Shown here: in pieces, positions 18,229 through 26,980 of the stretch
How the letters are laid out: each line of letters opens with the position of its first letter
Numbering within the stretch: the first letter of the stretch is position 1
Assembly (NCBI GenBank): GCA_002471575.1
Contig: DKQG01000051.1
Location: forward strand, 1 to 57,162
Direction: 5' to 3'
DNA length: 57,162 nt
DNA from: Alphaproteobacteria bacterium UBA7314
GTDB taxonomy: Bacteria; Pseudomonadota; Alphaproteobacteria; MPNO01; UBA830
Translations under genes and position numbers: made by a program
The notes under the pieces: model-generated
What the model was told of the DNA's origin: nothing
The model's database searches: none
What the model saw: the letters and a program-made list of their open reading frames with translations, nothing else

Positions 18229-18632
18229 CAACCGATACCAGCGATTTCCGACTTTTACATACGATGATCCGGGTGAAGGATGCCGCAAAATCGATCGATT
18301 TCTATTCACGTCATCTCGGGATGAAGGTCCTGCGAAACAAAGATTTTCCGGGAGGGAAGTTCACCAATATATTCATGGGATATGGTGAAGAAACCGAAAA
18401 TACGGTGCTAGAACTGACCCATAACTGGGACCAGCAAGAGCCCTATACACACGGTTCGGGTTTCGGCCACCTGGCCGTTGCAGTGCCAAACATATACCGT
18501 GTCTGCGAGCAGATGGAAAAGGAAGGCGTTAGCATTCCGCGACCGCCAGGCCCCATGAAACACGGCACAACTGTGATCGCCTTCATCGAAGACCCAGATG
18601 GCTACAAAATCGAACTGATCGAACGGTCGTGA
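18225..18632 (+). CDS. gloA: Lactoylglutathione lyase (glyoxalase I)
   Basis: Detoxifies methylglyoxal by converting its glutathione hemithioacetal to S-lactoylglutathione. It is a vicinal-oxygen-chelate fold of 135 residues. Expected metal ligands are visible: His in LLHTMIRVKD, Glu in VLELTHNWD, His in GFGHLAVAV, and Glu in DGYKIELIE. It is translationally coupled to lpxB through an ATGA overlap, although the functions are unrelated. It faces gltA across a short terminator. Confidence 0.95.
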   Translation: MTTDTSDFRLLHTMIRVKDAAKSIDFYSRHLGMKVLRNKDFPGGKFTNIFMGYGEETENTVLELTHNWDQQEPYTHGSGFGHLAVAVPNIYRVCEQMEKEGVSIPRPPGPMKHGTTVIAFIEDPDGYKIELIERS

Positions 18633-18664
18633 ACAACAAGATTTCCTAGCGGAAACAGGCTTAT

Positions 18665-18692
18665 AAAAAAAGCCCGCCGTAAGCGGATTTTT
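18665..18692. terminator. Bidirectional terminator between gloA and gltA
   Basis: A CCGC/GCGG stem with a five-base loop is flanked by a run of seven A on the left and five T on the right of the + strand. It therefore works as an intrinsic terminator for gltA (minus, T7 tract) and, more weakly, for gloA (plus, T5 tract). The stem is short. Confidence 0.6.
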
Positions 18693-18697
18693 GGAGA

Positions 18698-20017
18698 TCA
18701 GCGGTCCCCTAGCGGGACGAAATCGCGTTCGGTCTCGCCGATATATAGCTGGCGCGGCCGGCCGATTTTCTGGCCGGGATCCTCGATCATCTCGTTCCAC
18801 TGCGAGATCCAGCCGACTGTACGGGCCACGGCGAACAGGACCGTAAACATGGATTCCGGGATACCGATCGCCTTGAAGATGATGCCCGAATAGAAATCGA
18901 CGTTTGGGTACAGCTTGCGTTCGACGAAGTATTCGTCTTCCAGCGCGATTTTTTCTAGCTCCATTGCTAAGTCCAGCAGTGGGTCGTCCTTGATGCCCAG
19001 TTCTCCGAGGACTTCATGGCAGGTTTCCCGCATCAGGGTCGCGCGCGGATCGAAGTTCTTGTAGACGCGATGGCCGAAACCCATCAGCCGGAATGGGTCG
19101 TCTTTGTCTTTGGCCTTCGCAACGAACTCCGGAATTTTTTTCACATCGCCAATTTCATTCAGCATCTTCAGCACGGCCTCGTTGGCGCCGCCATGTGCGG
19201 GGCCCCAAAGGCTTGCGATTCCCGCAGCGATACAGGCGAATGGATTTGCGCCGGACGATCCGGCCAGGCGCACGGTCGACGTAGACGCGTTCTGCTCATG
19301 GTCTGCATGCAGCGTCAGGATACGATCCATCGCGCGGGAGATCGTCGGGCTGACGATGTATTCCTCGCACGGGGTTGCGAACATCATATGGATGAAATCA
19401 GCTGCGTAGGATAGGTCGTTGCGAGGGTAAACGAACGGCTGACCAATCGCGTACTTGTAGGCCCATGCGGCAATCGTTGGCATCTTCGCGATCAGGCGGT
19501 AAGAGGCGATCATGCGTTGGCGCGGATCGGATATATCCGTTGAGTCGTGATAGAAAGCCGACAGTGCGCCAACCACACCGCACATGATCGCCATCGGGTG
19601 CGCATCGCGGCGGAAACCATCATAAAACTTGTGAAGCTGTTCGTGCACCATCGTGTGATAGGTGATGTCGCTGACAAACTTGTTCTTTTTCTCTTCGTCC
19701 GGCAATTCTCCTTTCAATAGTAGGTAAGAGACTTCCGGAAAATCGCAGTGTTTGGCGAGATCGTCGATCCGGTAACCGCGATAGAGCAGGACACCGGCAT
19801 CGCCGTCGATATAGGTTATTCTAGAGTCGCAACTGCCCGTAGCCATAAATCCCGGATCGAACGTGAAGTAGTCCAGCTCCGAGTACAGCTTGCGGATATC
19901 GATGACCTTTGGTCCGACCGTTCCCTCCAGAAGCGGCATGTTCAACTCGTTACCCGTGGAGTGATCTATCAGCGTTACACTATCTTTCGGGGCGTTGCTG
20001 CCAGCGTCCTGACTCAT
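18698..20017 (-). CDS. gltA: Citrate synthase (type II)
   Basis: Condenses acetyl-CoA with oxaloacetate, the entry to the citric acid cycle. The 439-residue sequence has the type II N-terminal extension with a small beta domain. Catalytic segments are HADHEQNASTSTVRLAGSSG, GPAHGGANEAVLKML and GFGHRVYKNFDPRA, containing the expected active-site His and following Asp region. It follows gltX on the same strand with a 125-bp gap that has a terminator-like hairpin, so it probably has its own promoter. Confidence 0.98.
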   Translation of the reverse strand: MSQDAGSNAPKDSVTLIDHSTGNELNMPLLEGTVGPKVIDIRKLYSELDYFTFDPGFMATGSCDSRITYIDGDAGVLLYRGYRIDDLAKHCDFPEVSYLLLKGELPDEEKKNKFVSDITYHTMVHEQLHKFYDGFRRDAHPMAIMCGVVGALSAFYHDSTDISDPRQRMIASYRLIAKMPTIAAWAYKYAIGQPFVYPRNDLSYAADFIHMMFATPCEEYIVSPTISRAMDRILTLHADHEQNASTSTVRLAGSSGANPFACIAAGIASLWGPAHGGANEAVLKMLNEIGDVKKIPEFVAKAKDKDDPFRLMGFGHRVYKNFDPRATLMRETCHEVLGELGIKDDPLLDLAMELEKIALEDEYFVERKLYPNVDFYSGIIFKAIGIPESMFTVLFAVARTVGWISQWNEMIEDPGQKIGRPRQLYIGETERDFVPLGDR

Positions 20018-20091
20018 GTCGGTATCCCTTTGGTCGTTTCTAAGTGGTGGGGTTCGGCGTTGCGGCCAAGGACGGCGCCGATTTGTGGCAG

Positions 20092-20114
20092 GAAAATAGC
20101 CCCTTTGACGGGCT
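20092..20114 (-). terminator. Possible intrinsic terminator after gltX
   Basis: On the minus strand AGCCC (N7) GGGCT forms a perfect five-base-pair stem followed by ATTTTC, just downstream of the gltX stop and before gltA. The stem is short and the T tract modest, so this may be only a partial stop between the two genes. Confidence 0.4.
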
Positions 20115-20142
20115 TAATCAAACGCTGCACTGCACAATGTCG

Positions 20143-21546
20143 CTACGCAAGAATAGCATCTTCAATCCGGCCCAGCGTTTCGTCTTTTCCGAGAGCGGCT
20201 GCGATCTCGAAAATACCCGGAGACACGTTGGAGCCGGTCAACGCAGCCCGCAGGGGTTGCGCAATTTTACCCAGCTTTTCATCTATTTCCGCAGCGTAGG
20301 ATTTGACTAGCTCTTCGAGCGAATCCTGTGTCCAATCTTCTGCGGCAGCTAGTTTTGGTAGCAGGCTAGTGAGCCGGGATTTGCTGTCACCATCAAGTAT
20401 TTTGCGGGCCTTGTCGTTATAATATAAGGGGCGATTGGAGAAATAAAATAGAGATTTATCAATAAGTTGTGGGATTGTCTGTGCGCGTGATTTTAAGGAA
20501 TCCATGCCTGCGTCCAAGCGACCGCGGATGTCATCCGACAGAGGTTGGCCGGTCTTTTCTTCGATGCCAGGCGTCATTAGCTCGAGTAGCCGGTCGGTCG
20601 AACTGGCATCGATGTATTTTGCATTCAGATTAGCGAGTTTTTCGAAATCAATCCGTGAAGCACCCTTATTGATGTGCGCAATATCGAACCACGAAATTGC
20701 TTGATCCATCGAGAAGAACTCATCGTCTCCGTGGCTCCAGCCAAGACGGCAAAGGTAATTCAACACCGCTTCTGGCAGATATCCCATGTCCCGATATGCT
20801 TCTATGCCAAGCGCGCCATGCCTTTTGGACAATTTCGCTCCGTCTGGTCCGTGAATGAGCGGAATATGGGCATACACCGGAGGTTCCCAGTCCATGGCGC
20901 GGAAAATCTGCGTCTGCCGGAAGGCGTTGGTCAGATGGTCGTCACCGCGGATGGCATGGGTGACCCCCATGTCGTGATCGTCCACGATGACCGAAAGCAT
21001 GTAGGTCGGCGTGCCGTCGGCGCGAAGCATAATTAAGTCGTCCATCTCGCTGTTGGCAACGGTGACCGTGCCCTGGACCGCATCCGCCAGCACCGTTTCT
21101 CCGTCCTGAGGTGCGCGAAAGCGGATTACCGGGTCGATCCCGGCGGGGGCGTCCGCCGGATCCCGGTCGCGCCAGGTGCCGTCATAACGTGCCGATCTCT
21201 TCTCGGCCCTGGCTTTTTCCCTCATTTCTGCAAGTTCTTCTGGCGTGCAGTAGCAGCGATAGGCTTGGCCGCGAGCCAGCAGCTCCGTAACCACCTCTAC
21301 ATGCCGTTCGCGTTGGGAAAACTGGTAAGAGGGCTCTTCGTCAGGACTAAGGCCCAGCCAGTCCAGCCCCGTCAGGATCGCGTTAATGGCTTCCGCTGTT
21401 GACCGTTTGCGGTCGGTGTCCTCTATCCGCAGCAGGTATTTGCCTCCGGTGTGGCGGGCATAAAGCCAGTTGAACAGTGCCGTCCTGGCACCGCCGATAT
21501 GAAGAAAACCCGTCGGCGACGGGGCAAAACGTGTAACTACGCTCAT
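20143..21546 (-). CDS. gltX: Glutamate--tRNA ligase
   Basis: Class I aminoacyl-tRNA synthetase charging tRNA-Glu (and possibly tRNA-Gln if GatCAB is present). The N-terminus MSVVTRFAPSPTGFLHIGGA contains the HIGH-like motif HIGG, and the KMSKS equivalent is KLSKRHGA. At 467 residues it is normal. The ATG at 21546 is chosen because the catalytic domain begins there; the open frame further upstream reads through non-homologous sequence. It is the first gene of the leftward gltX-gltA pair and is divergent from the comEC remnant. Confidence 0.97.
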   Translation of the reverse strand: MSVVTRFAPSPTGFLHIGGARTALFNWLYARHTGGKYLLRIEDTDRKRSTAEAINAILTGLDWLGLSPDEEPSYQFSQRERHVEVVTELLARGQAYRCYCTPEELAEMREKARAEKRSARYDGTWRDRDPADAPAGIDPVIRFRAPQDGETVLADAVQGTVTVANSEMDDLIMLRADGTPTYMLSVIVDDHDMGVTHAIRGDDHLTNAFRQTQIFRAMDWEPPVYAHIPLIHGPDGAKLSKRHGALGIEAYRDMGYLPEAVLNYLCRLGWSHGDDEFFSMDQAISWFDIAHINKGASRIDFEKLANLNAKYIDASSTDRLLELMTPGIEEKTGQPLSDDIRGRLDAGMDSLKSRAQTIPQLIDKSLFYFSNRPLYYNDKARKILDGDSKSRLTSLLPKLAAAEDWTQDSLEELVKSYAAEIDEKLGKIAQPLRAALTGSNVSPGIFEIAAALGKDETLGRIEDAILA

Positions 21547-21662
21547 GGCGTTTCGCTCTCGGGTCGGTGGATTGGAATATCGCGCGGGGTGTAACACATT
21601 CTGGCCCATTCGGGTACATTCCGTATTAGGTCCACCTGACAGACGCGGTTTCGGTAAAATGA

Positions 21663-22406
21663 TCGCACTTTCCGGCCAAAATTTCGGCACGAACGCCAAC
21701 GGGAATTGGCGAGTGCATGCTCGCGCTGGTGGATCGGTGGTCAGCCGCGTTCACGGCTGATCTGCTACACGCGGTCGCGTTGGGGCGCCGCCCGCCCCCC
21801 AATCTTGCCATTCTGTTGTTGGGCGGACTCTAGCTACGTATCTGGCGACGGCCGGCCCGTCTATCGCCGCTGCCTACTCTCGTGGTGGCGTTTGCGTTCC
21901 CAGGATTTTCCCCCGCTCTATTCTGATCGGCCGGGAGGCAAGGTTCTTCTCGTTGCACATCAGGGGTGGACGGGTGTTGCGTGTCCCGAGGCCGGGCGAG
22001 CAGCTTCGAGCGGGATATGTAGCTTTGCCGGCTGACGGCGTCGTCGACACTGCCCCTACCGGATGGAGGGTTTGAAGAGGGCTGTTTGGGATCCGACGAG
22101 GCAGACTGTATTTCCCGGTTCGGGTGCCGGAAGGTCGTTGTGATATGTAATTCGCTGGCGGTGGTGGATTGCCGGGATGAGGAACATGCAATTCTCTTGG
22201 CCCGCGTTTCCTCGTTTTACTCTCGCCGAGCTCAAGTCCTGGTCTCAAAATTCCACCTTTGGCACGACGGTGCCAATGCCGTTAGTGTGGCAGGTGGTCC
22301 CTTGGTGGTCGAAACAGTATCGGAGTTGCTGGGCGACTCGCCGTGGAGCTGGCTTTCGACCGTCACAGGTCAGTACTTGCGGACAAGCCCCACAAGCCGG
22401 CCCTGA
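21663..22406 (+). pseudogene. comEC: Remnant of comEC (C-terminal part of the DNA uptake channel)
   Basis: ComEC is the inner-membrane channel for transforming DNA. In one + strand frame the translation reads like the last third of an alphaproteobacterial ComEC: a hydrophobic stretch PPPNLAILLLGGL*LRIWRR, then SSFERDM*LCR, then CRKVVVICNSLAVVDC, VSKFHLWHDGANAV and VETVSELLGDSPW, the last two matching the FDLWRxGAHA...GDRPW ending I recall for the family. Three in-frame stops interrupt it: TAG at 21831, TGA at 21924, TAG at 22020; both TAGs fall where Trp is expected. The N-terminal part and most of the membrane competence domain are gone, since gltX starts only about 120 bp away. Between 21924 and 22020 another frame reads somewhat better, so small indels are possible. 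Its end overlaps the 3' end of lexA. Family assignment is from pattern memory. Confidence 0.65.
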
Positions 22407-23071
22407 ACGCGAACCTGGTCCGGGCCGAAGATGCGGGTCTCGTGCGCGGCGTTTGCCGGTTCCAGTGCGATCGAGGCGCCTTTTCGGCGCAGGCGTTTCA
22501 GCGTCGCTTCATACCCGTCCACGAGCGCGACCACGATTTCTCCGTTATCGGCTGTGTCCGTGCGCTTGATAAGCACGACATCGCCGTCCAGGATACCTGC
22601 CTCGATCATCGAGTCTCCCTCGATTTCCAGCGCATAGTGATCGCCGCGGCCGAGCATCCCCGGCGGCACATCGAAAGAACGGGAACTATCTCGAAGTGCT
22701 TCGATCGGGGTACCAGCCGCGATTTTACCGTAAAAGGGAAGGCCGACACTTTCATCGCCGGATTCGGCGTTATCTCCAGTATTGAACGGCTGGCCTAATG
22801 TACCGTCGACGACCCGCGGTTCGAACGACCCCTTCGCTGGGGGATCGTCGATCATGTTCTGCGGTTTCTTGAGCACTTCCAGTGCCCGCGCTTTATGGGG
22901 CAAGCGGCGGATGAAACCGCGTTCTTCTAGCGCAGTGATCAGGCGGTGAATGCCCGATTTCGATTTCAGCCCGAGCGCGTCCTTCATTTCCTCGTAGGAC
23001 GGCGGTACGCCGTTACTGTTGAGGTGGTTGTCGATATAGGTAAGTAGTTGGTACTGCTTACGCGTCAGCAT
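22370..23071 (-). CDS. lexA: SOS response repressor LexA
   Basis: Represses SOS genes and self-cleaves when stimulated by RecA filaments. Residues 1-65 form the winged-helix domain (MLTRKQYQLLTYIDNHL, with recognition region SKSGIHRLITALEERGF). The cleavage site is Ala119-Gly120 in GKIAAGTP; the catalytic dyad is Ser154 in EGDSMIEAGI and Lys192 in YEATLKRL. The ATG at 23071 is chosen because GGGGAAG precedes it by about five bases and the family starts here. It has its own promoter with LexA boxes and lies downstream of moeA. Confidence 0.97.
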   Translation of the reverse strand: MLTRKQYQLLTYIDNHLNSNGVPPSYEEMKDALGLKSKSGIHRLITALEERGFIRRLPHKARALEVLKKPQNMIDDPPAKGSFEPRVVDGTLGQPFNTGDNAESGDESVGLPFYGKIAAGTPIEALRDSSRSFDVPPGMLGRGDHYALEIEGDSMIEAGILDGDVVLIKRTDTADNGEIVVALVDGYEATLKRLRRKGASIALEPANAAHETRIFGPDQVRVQGRLVGLVRKY

Positions 23072-23103
23072 GCGACTTCCCCATTTAAAGCCCAACAAAT
23101 ATG

Positions 23104-23143
23104 GAACAAATCATAAACACGGGCGAGTGTTCTAGTTAAGTTC
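23104..23143 (-). promoter_or_regulatory. lexA promoter with a LexA (SOS) box and a second degenerate box
   Basis: A perfect alphaproteobacterial SOS box GTTC-N7-GTTC occupies 23129-23143 on the + strand (GAAC-N7-GAAC on the lexA strand). A second near-match, GAAC-N7-AAAC on the + strand, is at 23104-23118; the two centres are 25 bp apart. On the lexA strand, CTTAAC (23135-23140) and TATGAT (23110-23115) could be the -35 and -10, so each box would cover one promoter element. The perfect box is strong evidence; the promoter elements (spacing 18-19) are inference. Confidence 0.8.
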
Positions 23144-23169
23144 TCATTCGCCGTCAAGAATCATGACAA

Positions 23170-24402
23170 TCAAATGCTGAACAGGCTGCCTTCAAGAGGA
23201 ATGATTTCGACGGTTTCGCCGGATGTTGCGGCGGGTGCGAAAGGGGGGCGGATGATCAGGGCGTCTGATCGCGCAATGGTAGCGAACATCGAACTATCTT
23301 GCTTGCTGAAGGGGGTCGCGATCAGCCCGACATTGTCGCTGCGGCCGAGCGAGGCGCGCAGGTAATCTTCCCGTTCGTCGTTCTCGCCGAGTTCGCTGCC
23401 CAACCGTGCCGGAACAGGTTCGGGCAGCACTTTTTCCATCCCAAGCAACGTCCGCAGTGCCGGCGCCAGAAAGATAATCGCGCATACCAGCGACGATACC
23501 GGGTTTCCGGGTAGGCCAATCAAGAAGGTGTTGCCGATTTTCCCGAACATCAGTGGCTTGCCAGGACGCATAGCAATGCGCCAGAAATCGACTTCTAGGC
23601 CGATATCGCCCAAAACACTCTGGACCAGATCGTGATCGCCGACTGACGCGCCGCCGGTTGTGACCAGGATATCGCTACCCGACGCGCCAGAGGCAAGCGC
23701 GCGCAGCCCGTCTTTCTCGTCCGGTGCGATCCCGAGGTTCAGCGGGTCGCCGCCCTCTGCTGACACAAATGCCGACAGCGACAGTGCGTTGGAACTGACG
23801 ATCTGGTCGCGTCCGACCGGATCGCCCGGCATGACGATCTCGTCGCCGGTCGCGAGGATGGAAATGCGAGGTTTTCGGCGCACCATTAGCCACGGCACGT
23901 TCATGGCAGCGGCCAGTCCGATGTCGCGGGCGGTCAATACTTTTCCGGCTTTCAGCAGCGTATCGCCCGAGGCGAAATCGAGCCCGGGCGGCCGCACGAA
24001 CCGGCCCACCGGCGCCTCGCCTTCGATGACGCGAACAGTTTCACCGGTCTGTTTGGTGTTTTCCTGAATGACGATGGTATCGGTGCCGTCCGGCAGGGGA
24101 GCGCCGGTAAAGATGCGTACGGCCTCGCCGGGGCCGACCGAACCATCGAACGCGTGGCCCGCCGGGGCATAGCCGACGACGGCCAGATCGGCAGGCAGGG
24201 TGGCAACATCCACGGCGCGAACGGCGTACCCGTCCATCGCCGAAACCGCCATCGGCGGTTGGCTGCGGCGGGAAACCACGTCTTCGGCCAGAACACGGCC
24301 GAGACCGGAAGAGAGGGAAATCAGCTCCGCTGGCAGCGGTGAGAGCGCTTCCAAGATGCGCTGCTGTGCATCGGCGACCGGAAGCAGGCCTCCGCCGTTC
24401 AT
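23170..24402 (-). CDS. moeA: Molybdopterin molybdenumtransferase MoeA
   Basis: Inserts molybdate into adenylylated molybdopterin to give molybdenum cofactor. The 410-residue protein shows MoeA landmarks: VSAMDGYAVRAVDVATLPAD near the N-terminus, the MoCF-type domain with ISILATGDEIVMPGDPVG and TTGGASVGDHDLV, GLPGNPVSSLV, and a C-terminal beta-barrel domain. The ATG at 24402 overlaps the moaC stop by 4 bp (ATGA), indicating coupling; the longer open frame upstream lies inside moaC. Confidence 0.96.
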   Translation of the reverse strand: MNGGGLLPVADAQQRILEALSPLPAELISLSSGLGRVLAEDVVSRRSQPPMAVSAMDGYAVRAVDVATLPADLAVVGYAPAGHAFDGSVGPGEAVRIFTGAPLPDGTDTIVIQENTKQTGETVRVIEGEAPVGRFVRPPGLDFASGDTLLKAGKVLTARDIGLAAAMNVPWLMVRRKPRISILATGDEIVMPGDPVGRDQIVSSNALSLSAFVSAEGGDPLNLGIAPDEKDGLRALASGASGSDILVTTGGASVGDHDLVQSVLGDIGLEVDFWRIAMRPGKPLMFGKIGNTFLIGLPGNPVSSLVCAIIFLAPALRTLLGMEKVLPEPVPARLGSELGENDEREDYLRASLGRSDNVGLIATPFSKQDSSMFATIARSDALIIRPPFAPAATSGETVEIIPLEGSLFSI

Positions 24403-24887
24403 AGGACGTTGTCGGCGCGGTATTCGCCCGATTTTCCGCCGGCCTTGTGGACGAGTTTTATATCGCTGATCCGCATGCTTCGGTCGACCGCCTTGCACAT
24501 GTCGTAAACGGTCAGCGCGGCGACCGACACGGCGGTCAGGGCTTCCATCTCGACGCCCGTGCGCCCGCTTACCCGGCACGTCGCAACGATATCGACCGAA
24601 TTGTGGGCTTCATCGCAGGTGAGGTCGACGTCGACTTTGTTCAATGCCAGCGGGTGGCATAGCGGGATCAAATCAGCTGTGCGTTTAGCTGCCATGATGC
24701 CGGCAAGCCGGGCGACAGAGATGACATCGCCTTTCTTGACCGACCCGTCGATGATCAGCTTCAGGGTTTCCGCTTCCATCAGCACCGACCCCTGAGCGGT
24801 CGCCGTGCGATCAGTCACGTCTTTCTCGGACACATCTACCATGCGGGCTTCGCCGTCTTCGCCGATATGTGTCAGTTTTGCCATCAT
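24399..24887 (-). CDS. moaC: Cyclic pyranopterin monophosphate synthase MoaC
   Basis: Second step of molybdopterin synthesis, forming cyclic pyranopterin monophosphate. Family features are MVDVSEKDVTDRTATA near the start, TADLIPLCHPLALNKVDVD with the conserved His, and GVEMEALTAVSVAALTVYDM with the MEALT motif. Two adjacent ATGs (24887 and 24884) are possible starts; the first overlaps the trpC stop as ATGA. It is the middle of a chain trpD-trpC-moaC-moeA with overlapping ends. Confidence 0.97.
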   Translation of the reverse strand: MMAKLTHIGEDGEARMVDVSEKDVTDRTATAQGSVLMEAETLKLIIDGSVKKGDVISVARLAGIMAAKRTADLIPLCHPLALNKVDVDLTCDEAHNSVDIVATCRVSGRTGVEMEALTAVSVAALTVYDMCKAVDRSMRISDIKLVHKAGGKSGEYRADNVL

Positions 24888-25702
24888 TCGGCTGCCCGCG
24901 CCGGGTTCTGACTGTCCAGAAGTAGCCGCGTGGCAGCTTCGAGGTCGTCATGGCGCATTAGGGACTCCCCGATCAGAAAACACCGGGCGCCGGCATCATA
25001 CATCAATGCCAGGTCCTCCGGCGTGTAAAGGCCGCTCTCGCTTACCACCAACCGGTCGGCGTCGATCACGCGCGGCGCAAGTTCGCGAGTGGTCTGGATA
25101 TCGGTCTTCAGCGTTTTAAGGTTGCGGTTGTTGATGCCCAGCAGCGGGGATTGCAGTTTCATCGCACGGTCCAGTTCCTTCGCATTGTGCACCTCGATCA
25201 GCACGTCCATGCCCCAGTCGAAGGCCGCGCTTTCCAGCTCAGCTGCCAGCCCGTCTTCAATTGCGGCAAGGATCAGCAAAATGCAGTCCGCGCCCAGCGC
25301 CCGGGCTTCCGGGACCTGATAGGTGTCGATCATGAAATCCTTACGGATCGCAGGCAGGGAAACCGCGTTCCGAGCGGCGACGAAATGGTCATCGGCACCC
25401 TGGAAATACGGAATATCGGTCAAGACCGACATACACGTTGCACCGCCACGCTCATATGCGGAGGCGATGGCAGGCGGATCAAAATCTTCCCGGATAAGGC
25501 CCTTGCTGGGCGACGCCTTTTTTACCTCGGCGATCAGACCGTAGCGGCCATCATTCGCCGCTGTTTTCAGTGCGTTGAAGAACCCGCGGGGCGCAGAGGA
25601 CTGCTGCGCGTAAGTTTCCACGTCTGACAACGAACGTGCGGCCTTGGATGCGGCGACGTGGTTGGCCTTGTCAGCGCAAATCTTGGTTAGGGCATCACTC
25701 AT
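24884..25702 (-). CDS. trpC: Indole-3-glycerol phosphate synthase
   Basis: Closes the indole ring from carboxyphenylamino-deoxyribulose phosphate in tryptophan synthesis. It is a TIM barrel of 272 residues. LIAEVKKASPSKGLIREDFD is the family signature with the catalytic Lys, and LLGINNRNLKTLKTDI and VVSESGLYTPEDL follow in order. The ATG at 25702 overlaps the trpD stop by 8 bp; an upstream open frame lies inside trpD. The PRAI (trpF) domain is not fused. Confidence 0.97.
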   Translation of the reverse strand: MSDALTKICADKANHVAASKAARSLSDVETYAQQSSAPRGFFNALKTAANDGRYGLIAEVKKASPSKGLIREDFDPPAIASAYERGGATCMSVLTDIPYFQGADDHFVAARNAVSLPAIRKDFMIDTYQVPEARALGADCILLILAAIEDGLAAELESAAFDWGMDVLIEVHNAKELDRAMKLQSPLLGINNRNLKTLKTDIQTTRELAPRVIDADRLVVSESGLYTPEDLALMYDAGARCFLIGESLMRHDDLEAATRLLLDSQNPARAAE

Positions 25703-26741
25703 CGCGGCCTTCCTCTTCCGGGTCGACAATGACCTCATGCGAAATCTCGATCATGCGGTCGAGAGCGGCACGGGCCTTGCCGTTATCGAGCGACGCAGCC
25801 GCGATGGCGGCGCCTTGTTTCAGGTCATCCGCTTTACCGGCCACGATCAGCGCGGCAGCAGATGTAAACACTACGGTATCGCGATAGGCGCTTGGCTTGC
25901 CAGCGAGAAGATTGGTCAATGCTTCGGCGTTGAATTCTGCGTCGCCGCCCTGCAATTCGGCGATGTCGCAGGCTTCAAGCCCAGCATCGGCCGGCGTAAT
26001 CTCGAAAGTGTCTATCTTTCCGTCCTGTAGTGTTGCCACCCGGGCGGGGCCATTCGTGGCAAGTTCGTCCAGTCCACCGGTCCCATGCACCACCCACGCG
26101 CGGTTCGCACCGAGTTCGCCAAGGACGCGGGCAACCGGCTCGACCCACTCTGGGGCGAAGACGCCGACCATTAGGCTATCGACCATGGCAGGGTTGGACA
26201 GGGGGCCCAGAATGTTGAAGACCGTTCGAATGGCAAGTTCGACCCGAGGGCCCGCCACATGCCGGGTGGCGCTGTGATGCCGAGGCGCCATCATGAAGCC
26301 AATTTTGGCGTCGGCGATAGATTTCTCAATCAGTCGGATATCGGCGTCGATATTGACGCCGAGAGCCATCAGCACGTCCGCCGCCCCAGACTTTGAAGAC
26401 AACGCGCGGTTGCCGTGCTTGGCGACAGGAACGCCGCAGCCAGCGACGGTCAGTGCAGAACCAGTGGAGATATTCAGCGTGCCGCTGCGATCGCCGCCGG
26501 TGCCGACGATGTCGATGGCGTCCGCCGGTGCGGCTACTTTCAATGCCTTGGCGCGCATGACGGTGGCGGCTGCCGCTATTTCTGTAACCGTTTCGCCGCG
26601 CATCCGCAGACTCATCAAGAAGGCACCGATCTGCGACGGCGTCGCGTCGCCCGACATGATAATGTCGAAAGCGCATTCGGCTTCCTGGCGATTGAATTCG
26701 TGGCCGTCCGCAGCCAGTGCAAGGATGCTCTTGAAGTCCAT
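25695..26741 (-). CDS. trpD: Anthranilate phosphoribosyltransferase
   Basis: Transfers a phosphoribosyl group to anthranilate in tryptophan synthesis. The PRPP-binding motif IVGTGGDRSGTLNISTGSA and the KHGNRALSSKSGAADVLMAL segment are diagnostic. The 348-residue length is normal and there is no glutamine amidotransferase fusion. It is the first gene of trpD-trpC-moaC-moeA. In related genomes trpE and trpG usually lie just upstream; here they are absent and a GNAT gene on the other strand follows a 239-bp gap. Confidence 0.97.
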   Translation of the reverse strand: MDFKSILALAADGHEFNRQEAECAFDIIMSGDATPSQIGAFLMSLRMRGETVTEIAAAATVMRAKALKVAAPADAIDIVGTGGDRSGTLNISTGSALTVAGCGVPVAKHGNRALSSKSGAADVLMALGVNIDADIRLIEKSIADAKIGFMMAPRHHSATRHVAGPRVELAIRTVFNILGPLSNPAMVDSLMVGVFAPEWVEPVARVLGELGANRAWVVHGTGGLDELATNGPARVATLQDGKIDTFEITPADAGLEACDIAELQGGDAEFNAEALTNLLAGKPSAYRDTVVFTSAAALIVAGKADDLKQGAAIAAASLDNGKARAALDRMIEISHEVIVDPEEEGRDE

Positions 26742-26980
26742 CAGTTCCCTGGTTCCCGGTTTTTAATTTGGGGTGTTTATACAGCAACTTGGCGAACCGC
26801 GTTAATACGCGGAAACCGCGTGCGGGGAAATGGCCTTTTCGGCAAGTGCGTATGACAAGCGAAACGTCTCCGTAACCATATATCGGCGAAACTTCTCTCT
26901 AAATTCGGTGAATTTGCTGGCGCAGTTTCAGCCACCGGAATAGTCTTCCGCCACCAGAAACTAAATTCGGAGCGTCCACT
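26742..26980. promoter_or_regulatory. Intergenic region with inverted repeat, likely trpD and GNAT promoters
   Basis: This divergent gap must hold the promoters of both flanking genes. The clearest structure is the inverted repeat CCGCG-TTAATA-CGCGG at 26797-26812, about 55 bp upstream of trpD. It could be an operator or part of the leader; there is no run of Trp codons suggesting classical attenuation. No trpE or trpG fragment was recognised. Confidence 0.35.

Noticed and set aside
21831..22022. Recoding of TAG as Trp in comEC
   Set aside because: TAG and TGA both end many intact genes in this window, and the gene also lacks its N-terminal two-thirds; decay is the simpler reading.
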